This document shows positions 34,509-43,015 of a stretch of 64,000 nucleotides of DNA, piece by piece. The DNA comes from Clostridium aestuarii (GTDB taxonomy: Bacteria; Bacillota; Clostridia; Clostridiales; Clostridiaceae): contig NZ_JAPQER010000008.1 of NCBI RefSeq assembly GCF_026735135.1, positions 1 to 64,000 on the forward strand, in the 5' to 3' direction. The notes under the pieces are model-generated. The model saw only the letters and a list, made by a program, of their open reading frames with translations, had not been told where the DNA came from and ran no database searches. The first letter of the stretch is position 1, and each line of letters begins with the position of its first letter. The translations under genes were made by a program, and so were the position numbers.

Positions 34509-36071
34509 ATGGCTATGAAATTGATTAAAGAAAATATAGAATATGAGCAGCTACTGGGAGAAGAGACAATGGATATTGTCATTAAAGAAGAATATGTTGT
34601 ACCTGATATCCAGCCAGATGTTAAAAGTATACTAATGTTAGATTCTCAACCTAAAATAACGAATAGAGAAGTAATGCATGATAAAGTTTATCTAGAAGGA
34701 CAAATAAAATATAATGTATTGTATATGGCAAATACAGATGAAGATAGTGAAGCGTATAATGCCATATATACAAAAAGTTTTTCGACTTATATTGAAATGC
34801 GAGGAGTTCAGGCTGACATGAAATGTACAGCAGAATGCTATATTGAACATATGGAATGTAACATAATTAATGAAAGAAAAGTGGCGGTTGAAGGTATTAT
34901 TAAATTGAAATCATCCATTTATAAGAAATATGAGATTGAAGCAGTAAAAGATGTAGAGGATATAGACGATATTCAATTTTTAAAAAATCCATCTTCAGTT
35001 GATAAAATAGTTGGAGTAGTAAATGGAGAACTGGTAAGTAAATCACATATGCAAGTATCAATGGATAAACCTGAGATAGGAAAAATATTAAAATGTAATG
35101 TTACTATTCATAAAAAAGAAGTGAAATTATTAGAAGGAAAAATTCAAATAGAAGCATTTACCAGGGTAGAAGTTTGCTATAAAGCTCAAAATAGTAGAGA
35201 ACTTTATAAAATTGAAGATGATGTATTTATTAGTGATGAAGTAGAATTTGAAGGTATAGATTACTTTATGGATAACAATACAGAATTTGTTATTGAGGAT
35301 GTTGAATATGATGTTAAGGATAATGATTTAGGAGAAAGACGTATAGTAGATGTTGAATCTTTAATTAAAACTGAAACAAGAGTTATGTATAAGGCTGAAG
35401 TGGATATGATAGAAGATGCATATTCTCCTACTAAATTACTTGAAATGGATAAGACGAATTATGAGCTTAATGTTATGTTGGGACAAAATACGTATGAAAC
35501 TATTGTAAAAGAAAATATTGAGTTAAATAATAAAAATATAAGAGCAACTGAAGTTGTATTATGTTGCGGGAAAACCTGTGTTACAGATAAGAAAATAGTT
35601 GAAGATAAAGTTGTTATTGAAGGATTGGCAAGGGTTGATGTTATATATAAAACAGATGATAAAGAAGAATATATTGGCATTGCAAGCCAAGAAATACCTT
35701 TCAATTGTACCGTTGATATACCTGGTGCTAAGATAGATATGAGTTGTATGGTTAAAATTTATCTAGAAAACTTAGAAGCTTTTGTTGAAGCTAATACTAT
35801 TGCAGTAAAGGGTATTATAAAAGCTTATGCAAGTGTTAACTATTCAACTAATAAGGAATTTTTAGTGGATATAGTGCCTTCAGAAGATAATGTTATAAAT
35901 AAAAAGGCTAGTATTACAATTTATGTAGTACAGGATGGAGATACACTTTGGAAGATAGCTAAAAAATATTGTACAACAGTAGATGATTTGGTTAAAATCA
36001 ATGAAATAGAAAATGAAGATAATATTATGGTAGGTGAAAAATTAATTATACCTGGAAGAGCTGTTATTTAA
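34509..36071 (+). CDS. sipL: SipL-like spore coat morphogenesis protein (SPOCS/DUF3794 and LysM)
   Basis: This 520-residue protein is made of repeated SPOCS (DUF3794) domains over about residues 20-455, with recurring patterns such as VPDIQPDVKSILMLDS and the IEGLARVDVIYKT type strands. A C-terminal LysM domain occupies about 466-512 (VVQDGDTLWKIAKKY and IMVGEKLIIP). This matches C. difficile SipL in length and order. There the LysM part binds SpoIVA and attaches the coat to the forespore surface, the role SpoVID plays in Bacillus. GGGAGGTCAGTTAT precedes the ATG. It stands alone between terminators and should be expressed in the mother cell. Confidence 0.9.
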   Translation: MAMKLIKENIEYEQLLGEETMDIVIKEEYVVPDIQPDVKSILMLDSQPKITNREVMHDKVYLEGQIKYNVLYMANTDEDSEAYNAIYTKSFSTYIEMRGVQADMKCTAECYIEHMECNIINERKVAVEGIIKLKSSIYKKYEIEAVKDVEDIDDIQFLKNPSSVDKIVGVVNGELVSKSHMQVSMDKPEIGKILKCNVTIHKKEVKLLEGKIQIEAFTRVEVCYKAQNSRELYKIEDDVFISDEVEFEGIDYFMDNNTEFVIEDVEYDVKDNDLGERRIVDVESLIKTETRVMYKAEVDMIEDAYSPTKLLEMDKTNYELNVMLGQNTYETIVKENIELNNKNIRATEVVLCCGKTCVTDKKIVEDKVVIEGLARVDVIYKTDDKEEYIGIASQEIPFNCTVDIPGAKIDMSCMVKIYLENLEAFVEANTIAVKGIIKAYASVNYSTNKEFLVDIVPSEDNVINKKASITIYVVQDGDTLWKIAKKYCTTVDDLVKINEIENEDNIMVGEKLIIPGRAVI

Positions 36072-36106
36072 AAAATTTCTCCATACTTAGTATGGAGAAA
36101 TTTTTT
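36070..36106 (+). terminator. Intrinsic terminator after sipL
   Basis: A 16-base inverted repeat (36070-36085 with 36091-36106) overlaps the stop codon and ends in six Ts. Confidence 0.88.
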
Positions 36107-36160
36107 ATGTTATAATTAATGAGTTGATTTGAAAATATTTATTCACGGAGGGGTAACACT

Positions 36161-37003
36161 ATGTTAGTTAAAGCCTTTGCTAAAATAAATATATCTTTAG
36201 ATGTGGTAGGTAAGAGAGAAGACGGGTATCATCTACTAGATATGATAATGCAAAAAATTGAATTGTATGATGTATTGAAATTTGATAAAAGCAAAGAAGA
36301 AATTAATATAAGATGTAATAAACCTTATGTTCCAGTAGATGAACGTAATTTGGTTTATAAAGCTGCAAAACTTTTTATTAATACATATAAAACACAAGAG
36401 GGAATAACTGTAAGTATAAAAAAAAATATACCTGTAGCTGCAGGACTTGCTGGAGGTAGTGCTGATGCAGCGGCAACCTTAATAGCTATGAGGAATATTT
36501 ATAATATAGATGTTTCCGATAAAGAACTTTGTGAATTAGGTTTACAAATAGGTGCAGATGTACCGTATTGTATAATGGGTAGAACTGCGTTATGTCAAGG
36601 GGTTGGGGAAATAGTTACACCTTTAAAATCTTTTGAAGGACATATATTAGTACTTGTAAAACCTAATTTTGGTGTTTCAACTAAAGATGTTTATAAAGCA
36701 TTAGATATTAACAAGATATTTAAACATCCAAATACAAAAGACTTAGTACAAGCTATAAAGAAAAATGATATCTATTATGTAAGTGAAAATATGAAAAATG
36801 TACTTGAAAACGTAACTTTAAGAAAACATACAATGTTGAGGGATATAAAGGATAGCATGCTTAAAATGGGCGCTCTGGGTTCCATGATGAGTGGCAGTGG
36901 TCCTTCGATATTTGGTTTTTTTGATGATATTTTAAAAGCTCAAAAGTGTTATGAAGAGTTTAAAGAAAAATATTCAGAAGTTTTTATTACAAGAACCATA
37001 TAA
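36161..37003 (+). CDS. ispE: 4-(cytidine 5'-diphospho)-2-C-methyl-D-erythritol kinase
   Basis: This 280-residue GHMP kinase phosphorylates CDP-methylerythritol in the MEP isoprenoid pathway. The family's glycine-rich ATP loop is PVAAGLAGGSADAAATL (near residue 92). The N-terminal AKINISLDVVGKREDGYH and C-terminal LGSMMSGSGPSIFGFF motifs are present. CACGGAGGGGTAACACT precedes the ATG. It follows veg and sipL in the order seen in many clostridia and ends in its own terminator. Confidence 0.95.
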   Translation: MLVKAFAKINISLDVVGKREDGYHLLDMIMQKIELYDVLKFDKSKEEINIRCNKPYVPVDERNLVYKAAKLFINTYKTQEGITVSIKKNIPVAAGLAGGSADAAATLIAMRNIYNIDVSDKELCELGLQIGADVPYCIMGRTALCQGVGEIVTPLKSFEGHILVLVKPNFGVSTKDVYKALDINKIFKHPNTKDLVQAIKKNDIYYVSENMKNVLENVTLRKHTMLRDIKDSMLKMGALGSMMSGSGPSIFGFFDDILKAQKCYEEFKEKYSEVFITRTI

Positions 37004-37005
37004 GT

Positions 37006-37038
37006 AAGAATTAAGTTTTATCTTAATTCTTTTTTTTT
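37006..37038 (+). terminator. Intrinsic terminator after ispE
   Basis: AAGAATTAAG (37006-37015) pairs with CTTAATTCTT (37022-37031), followed by Ts. Confidence 0.85.
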
Positions 37039-37081
37039 ACACTATATGAGAATATTGCGACGCAATATTCTTATATAGTGT
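37039..37081. repeat. Palindromic hairpin repeat, relative of the 44.5 kb element
   Basis: The 21-base arms (37039-37059 and 37061-37081) match except for one G-U pair, around a single-base loop. The core AGAATATTGCG/CGCAATATTCT and the end TATAGTGTATA resemble the outer hairpin of the foldback element (44508-44549). It lies between the ispE terminator and the germination operon. Confidence 0.7.
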
Positions 37082-37134
37082 ATATTTTTAACCTCTAAGA
37101 CAAAAAATAATCTGAGTAAAGTAGGGGTGAAATT

Positions 37135-37326
37135 ATGAGAATTATAGATCTGTTTGGAAGATATTTTCTAATGTTACTTTTAATACAAGGAATTATATTA
37201 GGTTTTTATGATTCTGTAAATTTTAAAAAAGCAAATATGCCAACTATGGCTAAAAAATCAAAAATTATAGGAAGAGGAATGGTTATTATTGGAATTGTAT
37301 TGTTTATTATAAGAGCAATTTTATAA
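37135..37326 (+). CDS. Small two-TM protein upstream of the germinant receptor operon
   Basis: This 63-residue protein has two hydrophobic segments (about 8-24 and 46-62) separated by a basic loop, KKANMPTMAKKSKIIGR. GTAGGGGTGAAATT precedes the ATG. I recognise it only as a clostridial hypothetical of the CLC_0170 kind. Since the GerA-type A subunit gene starts 16 bases downstream, it may be an additional receptor-associated small protein; small two-TM D subunits are known in some receptor operons. Confidence 0.7.
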   Translation: MRIIDLFGRYFLMLLLIQGIILGFYDSVNFKKANMPTMAKKSKIIGRGMVIIGIVLFIIRAIL

Positions 37327-37342
37327 AAGGAGGGTCACAAAA

Positions 37343-38803
37343 TTGAAAGAGTGGATAAAGCAAAGTATTTCTTTAAAAATTGATAATGATATTGCCTATA
37401 TGAAAGATTTGTTTAAAGATAATTCAGATATAGTTTTTAGAGAATTTTACATTAAAGAATGGAAAGCGGCTTTTGTTTACATAGATGGAATGGCGGATAA
37501 AATCTTAATAGATGATTATGTTCTTGAACCTCTTATGAAGGAAAATAATTCTGTTCAAAAAGTTGGAGATATTAAAGATAAAATTTTAGCTGTATCTGAT
37601 ATTAAAGAGGTTAATGATTTGTCTGAAGGGATAAAAGCTGTACTTTGTGGTGAAACATTTATGTTAATTGATGGATTAGAGGCAGGGTATATTATAGCTA
37701 CTCGTTCTTGGCCAGCAAGAGGGGTCGGTGAACCATCTGGAGAAACTGTAGTAAGAGGAAGTAGAGATGGATTTACAGAAACTATAAGATTTAATACTGT
37801 ACTTATAAGAAGAAGAATTAGAGATACAAGACTAAAAGTTGAACCTAAGGCTTTGGGGGTTCGGTCCAAGACAGATTCAGTAATAATGTATATAGATGAT
37901 ATTGTAAATAAGACTGTTCTTGATGAACTAAAAAGAAGAATAAATAAAATTAATATAGATGCTGTACTAGATAGTGGTTATGTAGAACAAATGATAGAAG
38001 ATAGTAATTTTTCTATTTTTCCTCAAATTCAAAGTACAGAAAGACCAGATGTTGTTGCAGCTGCATTATATGAAGGTAGGGTTGCAGTACTCGTAGATAA
38101 TTCTCCTTTTGTACTTATAGTACCAGCAACACTTCCTAATTTATTACAGTCTCCTGATGATTATTATCAAAGATGGATTTATATGTCGGTTGTGAGATTT
38201 ATAAGAGTTTTGTCAATAGTGCTTTCGGTTATTCTTCCTGCTTTGTATGTAGCTGTTACTTCGTTTCATACATCAATTATTCCAACAAAGCTAGCTTATG
38301 CTATAGCGAGTTCTAGAGAAGGAGTGCCTTTCCCTGCTTTTGTTGAAACATTAATTATGGAAGTTAGTTTGGCACTGTTACTAGAAGCAATTATACGCCT
38401 GCCCAAACCGATAGGAGCAACAATAGGTATAGTAGGAGGTCTTATTATAGGTCAGGCAGCAGTTAGTGCAGGAATAGTGAGTCCTATTATGGTGATTATC
38501 ATTGGAGTTACTGCTATTTCAGAATTTATTACACCCAATTATGCTGTTACTTCTGCGTTAAGAATTATAAGGTTTTTTCTTATAATTGCGTCTGTGGTTA
38601 TAGGTCTTTATGGAATAATACTTGGAATTTTAGTGGTATTGATTCATTTAATTAGACTTAAAAGTTTTGGAATACCATATTTAGCACCAAGTGTTAATCC
38701 CAATATTAAAGATTTTAAGGATATGTATATAAGAATGCCATTCAAGTATTTTAGAGAAAGACCTGAATATATGAAGCCTAGAGATAAGATAAGACAAAAA
38801 TAG
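37343..38803 (+). CDS. Spore germinant receptor, A subunit (GerA/GerKA family)
   Basis: This 486-residue protein is the A subunit of a germinant receptor in the spore inner membrane. The N-terminal soluble domain carries the family signature GEPSGETVVRGSRDGFTE (near residue 131). Several membrane segments follow after about residue 285. Translation begins at TTG behind AAGGAGGGTCACAAAA. A, B and C subunit genes follow in order with minimal gaps, so a forespore operon is expected. The germinant cannot be predicted. Confidence 0.93.
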   Translation: MKEWIKQSISLKIDNDIAYMKDLFKDNSDIVFREFYIKEWKAAFVYIDGMADKILIDDYVLEPLMKENNSVQKVGDIKDKILAVSDIKEVNDLSEGIKAVLCGETFMLIDGLEAGYIIATRSWPARGVGEPSGETVVRGSRDGFTETIRFNTVLIRRRIRDTRLKVEPKALGVRSKTDSVIMYIDDIVNKTVLDELKRRINKINIDAVLDSGYVEQMIEDSNFSIFPQIQSTERPDVVAAALYEGRVAVLVDNSPFVLIVPATLPNLLQSPDDYYQRWIYMSVVRFIRVLSIVLSVILPALYVAVTSFHTSIIPTKLAYAIASSREGVPFPAFVETLIMEVSLALLLEAIIRLPKPIGATIGIVGGLIIGQAAVSAGIVSPIMVIIIGVTAISEFITPNYAVTSALRIIRFFLIIASVVIGLYGIILGILVVLIHLIRLKSFGIPYLAPSVNPNIKDFKDMYIRMPFKYFRERPEYMKPRDKIRQK

Positions 38804-38827
38804 TTGAAGGGTGGCGAGATAGTATTT

Positions 38828-39931
38828 ATGGATAATAAAAACATTGTAAGTAAATATGATTTGTTTGTAACAACAGTAGTAACGGTTATAGGAACGGGGA
38901 TTTTTTCATATCCAAGTGAATTGTGTAAATTTGTAGGTTCGGATGCTTGGATTGTAATTCTTTTAGCTGGGGTTATTTTTGTTCCCTTACTTTACTTATT
39001 GCATAAATCGGTAGAACTTAATAACTATGCTAGGTTTATAGATATACTTCAAAATAATTTTGGAAATGTAATGGGAAAAATAATAGCATTTGTATTTGCA
39101 TCAATGGGGATTTTTATAATTTCTCTTCAGATGAGAACATTTATAGAAGTTATGAAAATGTATCTTTTACAGAGAACTCCAACTGAATTTATGTTATTGG
39201 TTATGATATTAACGGGAACTTTTCTTATAAGAGGAGAATTTGAAGATATAATTAAATTTAATGAACTAGCATTTTGGTTAATGTTTATACCTGTTTTTTT
39301 GGCTATCCCTTTTATATTATTAAACGAAGCTGATTTTACAAATATATTTCCAATATTATCTCATAAACCAATAGAGTATTTAAAGGCAGGAAGTAATAGT
39401 TTTTATAGTTTTTTGGGGTTTGGTATCCTATATATGATCCTTCCTTTTCTTAAAGAAAAAAAGTCAATTATTAAAGTGACATTTAGAAGTTTAGTGTTTA
39501 TTATAGTGTTTTACATTCTAGTGATTATGACCACTATAATTGTATTCACTTCTAAATATAATACTCAATTATTATGGCCTACAATAACAATGATATCAAT
39601 TGTAGATATACCAGGAACCTTTGTAGAACGGTGGGAAGGAATAGCGATGGTTTTCTGGCTGTTATTTTATTTCACAACGTATGTAAATATATATTATTTT
39701 AGTTCGGAAATAATAAGGGATGTTTTTAATTTAGAAGATATAAAAATTTCATTAATGCTTATTATTCCTTTTATTTATGTAATAGCGCTATATCCTGAAA
39801 ATATAACGGAAGTTTATCAGTTTCAAAAAAAAGTTGAACCTTTTGTAGATAGTGGAATGATAGCAATATTACCTTTGGTGTTAGTGATAATAGCTTTTAT
39901 TAAAGGGAGGCGGAGTAAGGGTGAAGTATAA
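38828..39931 (+). CDS. Spore germinant receptor, B subunit (GerB/GerKB family)
   Basis: This 367-residue protein has ten predicted membrane segments of the APC-like GerB fold, starting IVSKYDLFVTTVVTVIGTGI. The B subunit is thought to bind the germinant. The frame opens with a TTG directly after the A subunit stop, but the ATG at 38828 better fits the family N-terminus. AAGGGTGG stands 13 bases before it, which is a wide spacing, so the start is uncertain. The C subunit gene overlaps its 3' end by 11 bases. Confidence 0.88.
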   Translation: MDNKNIVSKYDLFVTTVVTVIGTGIFSYPSELCKFVGSDAWIVILLAGVIFVPLLYLLHKSVELNNYARFIDILQNNFGNVMGKIIAFVFASMGIFIISLQMRTFIEVMKMYLLQRTPTEFMLLVMILTGTFLIRGEFEDIIKFNELAFWLMFIPVFLAIPFILLNEADFTNIFPILSHKPIEYLKAGSNSFYSFLGFGILYMILPFLKEKKSIIKVTFRSLVFIIVFYILVIMTTIIVFTSKYNTQLLWPTITMISIVDIPGTFVERWEGIAMVFWLLFYFTTYVNIYYFSSEIIRDVFNLEDIKISLMLIIPFIYVIALYPENITEVYQFQKKVEPFVDSGMIAILPLVLVIIAFIKGRRSKGEV

Positions 39932-41102
39932 AAAAATTATCCCTTTAATATTGATATGTTGTTTGTTAAGTGGGTGTTGGGATAAAGTGGAAATAGATAG
40001 AAGGATTTTCATATCAACTATGGCTGTGGATGTTGGAAGGGACATAGGTAAAGAGGATAAATTTAAGGATATAAAATCAAACGAAATATTTAATGAGAAA
40101 GAATTTAATAAATTATCTATTACTTATGGATTTCCTGATATAAGTGAAGTTGAACCAGGAAAAACAGCAACAGGTAAAGAAAAATTTATTACGATAGATG
40201 CTTTTTCTATGGAGGATGGTATGGCTAAAATGGTGTCTAGAAGTAGCAGAACTTTACATTTAGGTCATATTAAACTCTTGATTTTAAGTGATGAATTGTT
40301 AAGACATCCTGATACCGTAAAGGAAATACTTGATTATATTGAAAGAAAGCCTTGTATTAATAGGATGATGTTGGTTGTGGTAGCAAAGGGAAGGTCAGAA
40401 GATTATGTAAAGTATCAACCTGTTATGGAAAAAAATATAGAAAGCTATATAACAGGAATAATGGAGAATAGCGGTATAAAATCTAATGTTATACCTATTA
40501 AATTTAATGAACTTGCAATTTTGTTATATCAAAATGGTAATGCAATAATTCCTAACATAAGTTTTGATAAAGCTAAAAACGAGATTTATTTATCAGGAGT
40601 AGCATTAATAAAAAATTATGAATTACAAGGAAATTTAGATTCTGAGGAAACTTCAGCGCTAGAAATGCTAAGAGGTAAAATTAAAGGAGGAAAAGAGGTC
40701 GTTTTTAAAGATGGTCATCCAATAGAATTTGAAATAGAAGGCGCAGAAAGAAAAATAAGTCTTGTTAATGATAACTATGAAAAAGGTTTAGAATTTAAAG
40801 TAGATATAAAGCTAGAAGGACAATTAAAACAATACTATTTAGAAGAAGATGTTTTTGAAGAAAATGATTTAAAGGAGATTCAAAGCAATTTCAATGATGT
40901 TATTGAAAAGAAATGTGAAAAAGTTACTAGGATAACGCAAGAAAAATACTCTATTGATCCTATTGGGTTTAGAGAATATGTAGAAAAATTCAAACCTAAA
41001 TTATATGAAAAAATTAAGGACGATTGGGATGAGGTATATGAAAAAGCCAATATTGATATTAATGTTGAAACAAGAATAAGAAGAATAGGAACAACTAAAT
41101 AA
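39921..41102 (+). CDS. Spore germinant receptor, C subunit lipoprotein (Ger(x)C family)
   Basis: This 393-residue lipoprotein starts at GTG behind GGGAGGCGGAGTAAGG, 11 bases before the end of the B subunit gene. The signal peptide ends in the lipobox LLSGC (C19), followed by WDKVEIDRR, typical of GerAC. The C-terminal half (about 220-390) is the Spore_GerAC domain, with EFKVDIKLEGQLKQY. It is the outer, lipid-anchored part of the receptor. A terminator follows. Confidence 0.92.
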   Translation: MKYKKIIPLILICCLLSGCWDKVEIDRRIFISTMAVDVGRDIGKEDKFKDIKSNEIFNEKEFNKLSITYGFPDISEVEPGKTATGKEKFITIDAFSMEDGMAKMVSRSSRTLHLGHIKLLILSDELLRHPDTVKEILDYIERKPCINRMMLVVVAKGRSEDYVKYQPVMEKNIESYITGIMENSGIKSNVIPIKFNELAILLYQNGNAIIPNISFDKAKNEIYLSGVALIKNYELQGNLDSEETSALEMLRGKIKGGKEVVFKDGHPIEFEIEGAERKISLVNDNYEKGLEFKVDIKLEGQLKQYYLEEDVFEENDLKEIQSNFNDVIEKKCEKVTRITQEKYSIDPIGFREYVEKFKPKLYEKIKDDWDEVYEKANIDINVETRIRRIGTTK

Positions 41103-41103
41103 T

Positions 41104-41140
41104 AAATAAAAGCCCTACATTTTGTAGGGCTTTATTTATT
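41104..41140. terminator. Bidirectional terminator between the germination operon and the symporter gene
   Basis: AAGCCCTACA (41110-41119) pairs with TGTAGGGCTT (41123-41132), with A/T-rich flanks on both sides. Confidence 0.88.
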
Positions 41141-41152
41141 ATTTAGTTTAAA

Positions 41153-42334
41153 TTAAGCAGCAGTTGTTTTTGATGTGCTTTTTGATTTCTTTTGAATAGT
41201 ATCAACTATCATAGCTACAGCTTGGTCACCTGATACGTTACAAGCTGTTCCAAAACTATCTTGAGCTATATATAGAGCTATCATTAATCCAAGTAAAGCT
41301 TCGTTGAAGCCAAGGATTGATTGTAATACTCCAAGAGCTGCCATTACAGCACCACCAGGTACTCCAGGCGCTGCAACCATTGTTACACCTAACATTGCTA
41401 TAAATGCGGCAATTTTACTTATATCTAAAGGCATGCCATTTAACATCATAACAGACATTGCACAAATTGTTAAAGTTATTGTACTTCCTGATAAGTGAAC
41501 AGTAGCACAAAGAGGAATAACAAAGTCTCTTACACCTTTACTAGTTCCGATTTCTTCTGCACATTGTAAATTAACTGGTATAGTTGCAGCAGAAGATTGA
41601 GTTCCTAAAGCGGTTAAATATCCTTTAATTTGAACTTTTAAAGATCTAAATGGATTTCTACCAGCAATAGATCCACTAATTGTAAATTGAATTGTCATCA
41701 TTATCCAATGAAGAGCTAAGATTATTATGAAAACTTTCCAGAAAACAGACATAACAATTGCAACTTCACCAGTATAAGCTAAATTAGCAAATATTCCAAG
41801 TATATATATTGGAAGTAGTGGAATAACAACACCTTCAATAAGCTTTGTTATTATTTGTTGGAAACCTATAGCAGCATCTTTTAACGTTTTGTTTTGTACT
41901 TTAGCTATACCTAATCCCAAAACGAAAGCGAATATAAGTGCAGACATAACTTCCATTATTGCTGGCATTTTAATAACGAATAATGGATCAAGAGCTTTCT
42001 TCGCTTCTGTGATATTACTAGCAGCATCAGATGTGATTATTGATGGCAATATAGTTTTACCAACTAATAAAGCAGTAAATCCTGAAAGTAATGTGAAGCA
42101 GTAAGCTAAACCAACTGTGATTCCTAATAACTTACCAGCACCCTCTCCTAATTCAGCAATACCTGCAACGATAAATCCTAAAATTATCAAAGGTATTATG
42201 AAACCAAGAAATTCTCCGAAGATAGAACTGAATGTTCTAAAAATACGAACAATAATATCTGGAGCATAACTACCAATAAGAACACCTAGGATAATAGCAA
42301 TAATGATTTTTGGAATTAAACCTAATTTTTTCAT
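41153..42334 (-). CDS. Dicarboxylate/amino acid:cation symporter
   Basis: This 393-residue membrane protein belongs to the DAACS family (GltP/SstT/DctA). The serine-rich reentrant motif is ALGTQSSAATIPVNLQCAEE, and the second signature is GAPGVPGGAVMAALGVLQ with a DQAVAMIVDT region near the C-terminus. It should import a small amino acid or dicarboxylate with Na+ or H+. AAGGAGGAAAAAAACT precedes the ATG. It is divergent from threonine ammonia-lyase across a 680-base gap, so serine or threonine uptake is an attractive but unproven role. Confidence 0.9.
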   Translation of the reverse strand: MKKLGLIPKIIIAIILGVLIGSYAPDIIVRIFRTFSSIFGEFLGFIIPLIILGFIVAGIAELGEGAGKLLGITVGLAYCFTLLSGFTALLVGKTILPSIITSDAASNITEAKKALDPLFVIKMPAIMEVMSALIFAFVLGLGIAKVQNKTLKDAAIGFQQIITKLIEGVVIPLLPIYILGIFANLAYTGEVAIVMSVFWKVFIIILALHWIMMTIQFTISGSIAGRNPFRSLKVQIKGYLTALGTQSSAATIPVNLQCAEEIGTSKGVRDFVIPLCATVHLSGSTITLTICAMSVMMLNGMPLDISKIAAFIAMLGVTMVAAPGVPGGAVMAALGVLQSILGFNEALLGLMIALYIAQDSFGTACNVSGDQAVAMIVDTIQKKSKSTSKTTAA

Positions 42335-42787
42335 AGTTTTTTTCCTCCTTAATATAAATATATTTATTATTATGTAAAAGTAAAAAAATTAAATTAGATC
42401 ATATTGTCAACATTTTCTAAAACATGAAATTTTATAAAATGCTGACATCATAAATTATTGAATTTTATTTAAGTATATCAATCTGATTTAACGATTATGA
42501 AATTTAAACAAAACAATAATTCATATATCAAATAATTTAAAAATGTAAACGTTATTTAAAAAAACAAAATAATTAAGTAAAAATATTTTTATACTGTTTA
42601 CGTAAATGAGTATATCATAAGGGGATAAGCATTTCAATTGTCTTTTTAAAAAAAATCGAAATTCTTTCAGTGGGACACACATGTTCTTTGCATAAAGCAA
42701 TGTTACAAAACTATGTTTGTTATTGGGATACACGTGTTTTCCCAGGAAATTTTATTCGATTTTTCAGCATTTTTTGCAAAAAAGGTA

Positions 42788-42815
42788 GTGACAATTTCAA
42801 AATTTAACTTATAAT
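42788..42815 (+). promoter_or_regulatory. Possible promoter of threonine ammonia-lyase
   Basis: GTGACA (42788-42793), 16 bases, TATAAT (42810-42815). It would give a leader of about 195 bases. Confidence 0.55.
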
Positions 42816-42821
42816 AAAAGT

Positions 42822-42955
42822 AGCTAGATGAATAAGGGTTTGCTCACTACGTGAAACTTAAACTGATGTATATTTCAAAATTCATAATAGTCTGAAATTT
42901 TACCTTGAAATATATACGTTTACATTTTGACTTAACAAAATATAGTTTGCTAGCT
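42822..42955 (+). ncRNA. Candidate structured leader RNA before threonine ammonia-lyase
   Basis: AGCTAG (42822-42827) can pair with CTAGCT (42950-42955) to close a domain. It holds a small stem CAC-TAC-GTG extended by GTTT/AAAC (42838-42857). A longer hairpin follows, with TATATTTCAA pairing with TTGAAATATA (about 42868-42917). No known class is recognised. Function as an attenuator or riboswitch is a hypothesis. Confidence 0.35.
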
Positions 42956-43015
42956 GAAATTAAAGCTTAAATATACAAAGTATACAAAATATATAAATGA
43001 GAGGGAGAAAAGAAT

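Larger units (their letters stand above)
42335..43015. other. 680-base divergent intergenic region with structured sequence, no gene
   Basis: No coding sequence is supported here. Three things stand out. A segment is bounded by a 10-base inverted repeat (42651-42660 with 42755-42764) and contains two imperfect copies of GGGAYACACRTGTT (42673-42686 and 42725-42738). A possible promoter lies at 42788-42815. A structured leader runs from 42822 to 42955. I do not recognise a T-box, riboswitch class or CodY box. Confidence 0.6.

Noticed and set aside
42335..43015. T-box or known amino acid riboswitch before threonine ammonia-lyase
   Set aside because: No T-box sequence or specifier stem and no lysine, glycine or other known class could be recognised.
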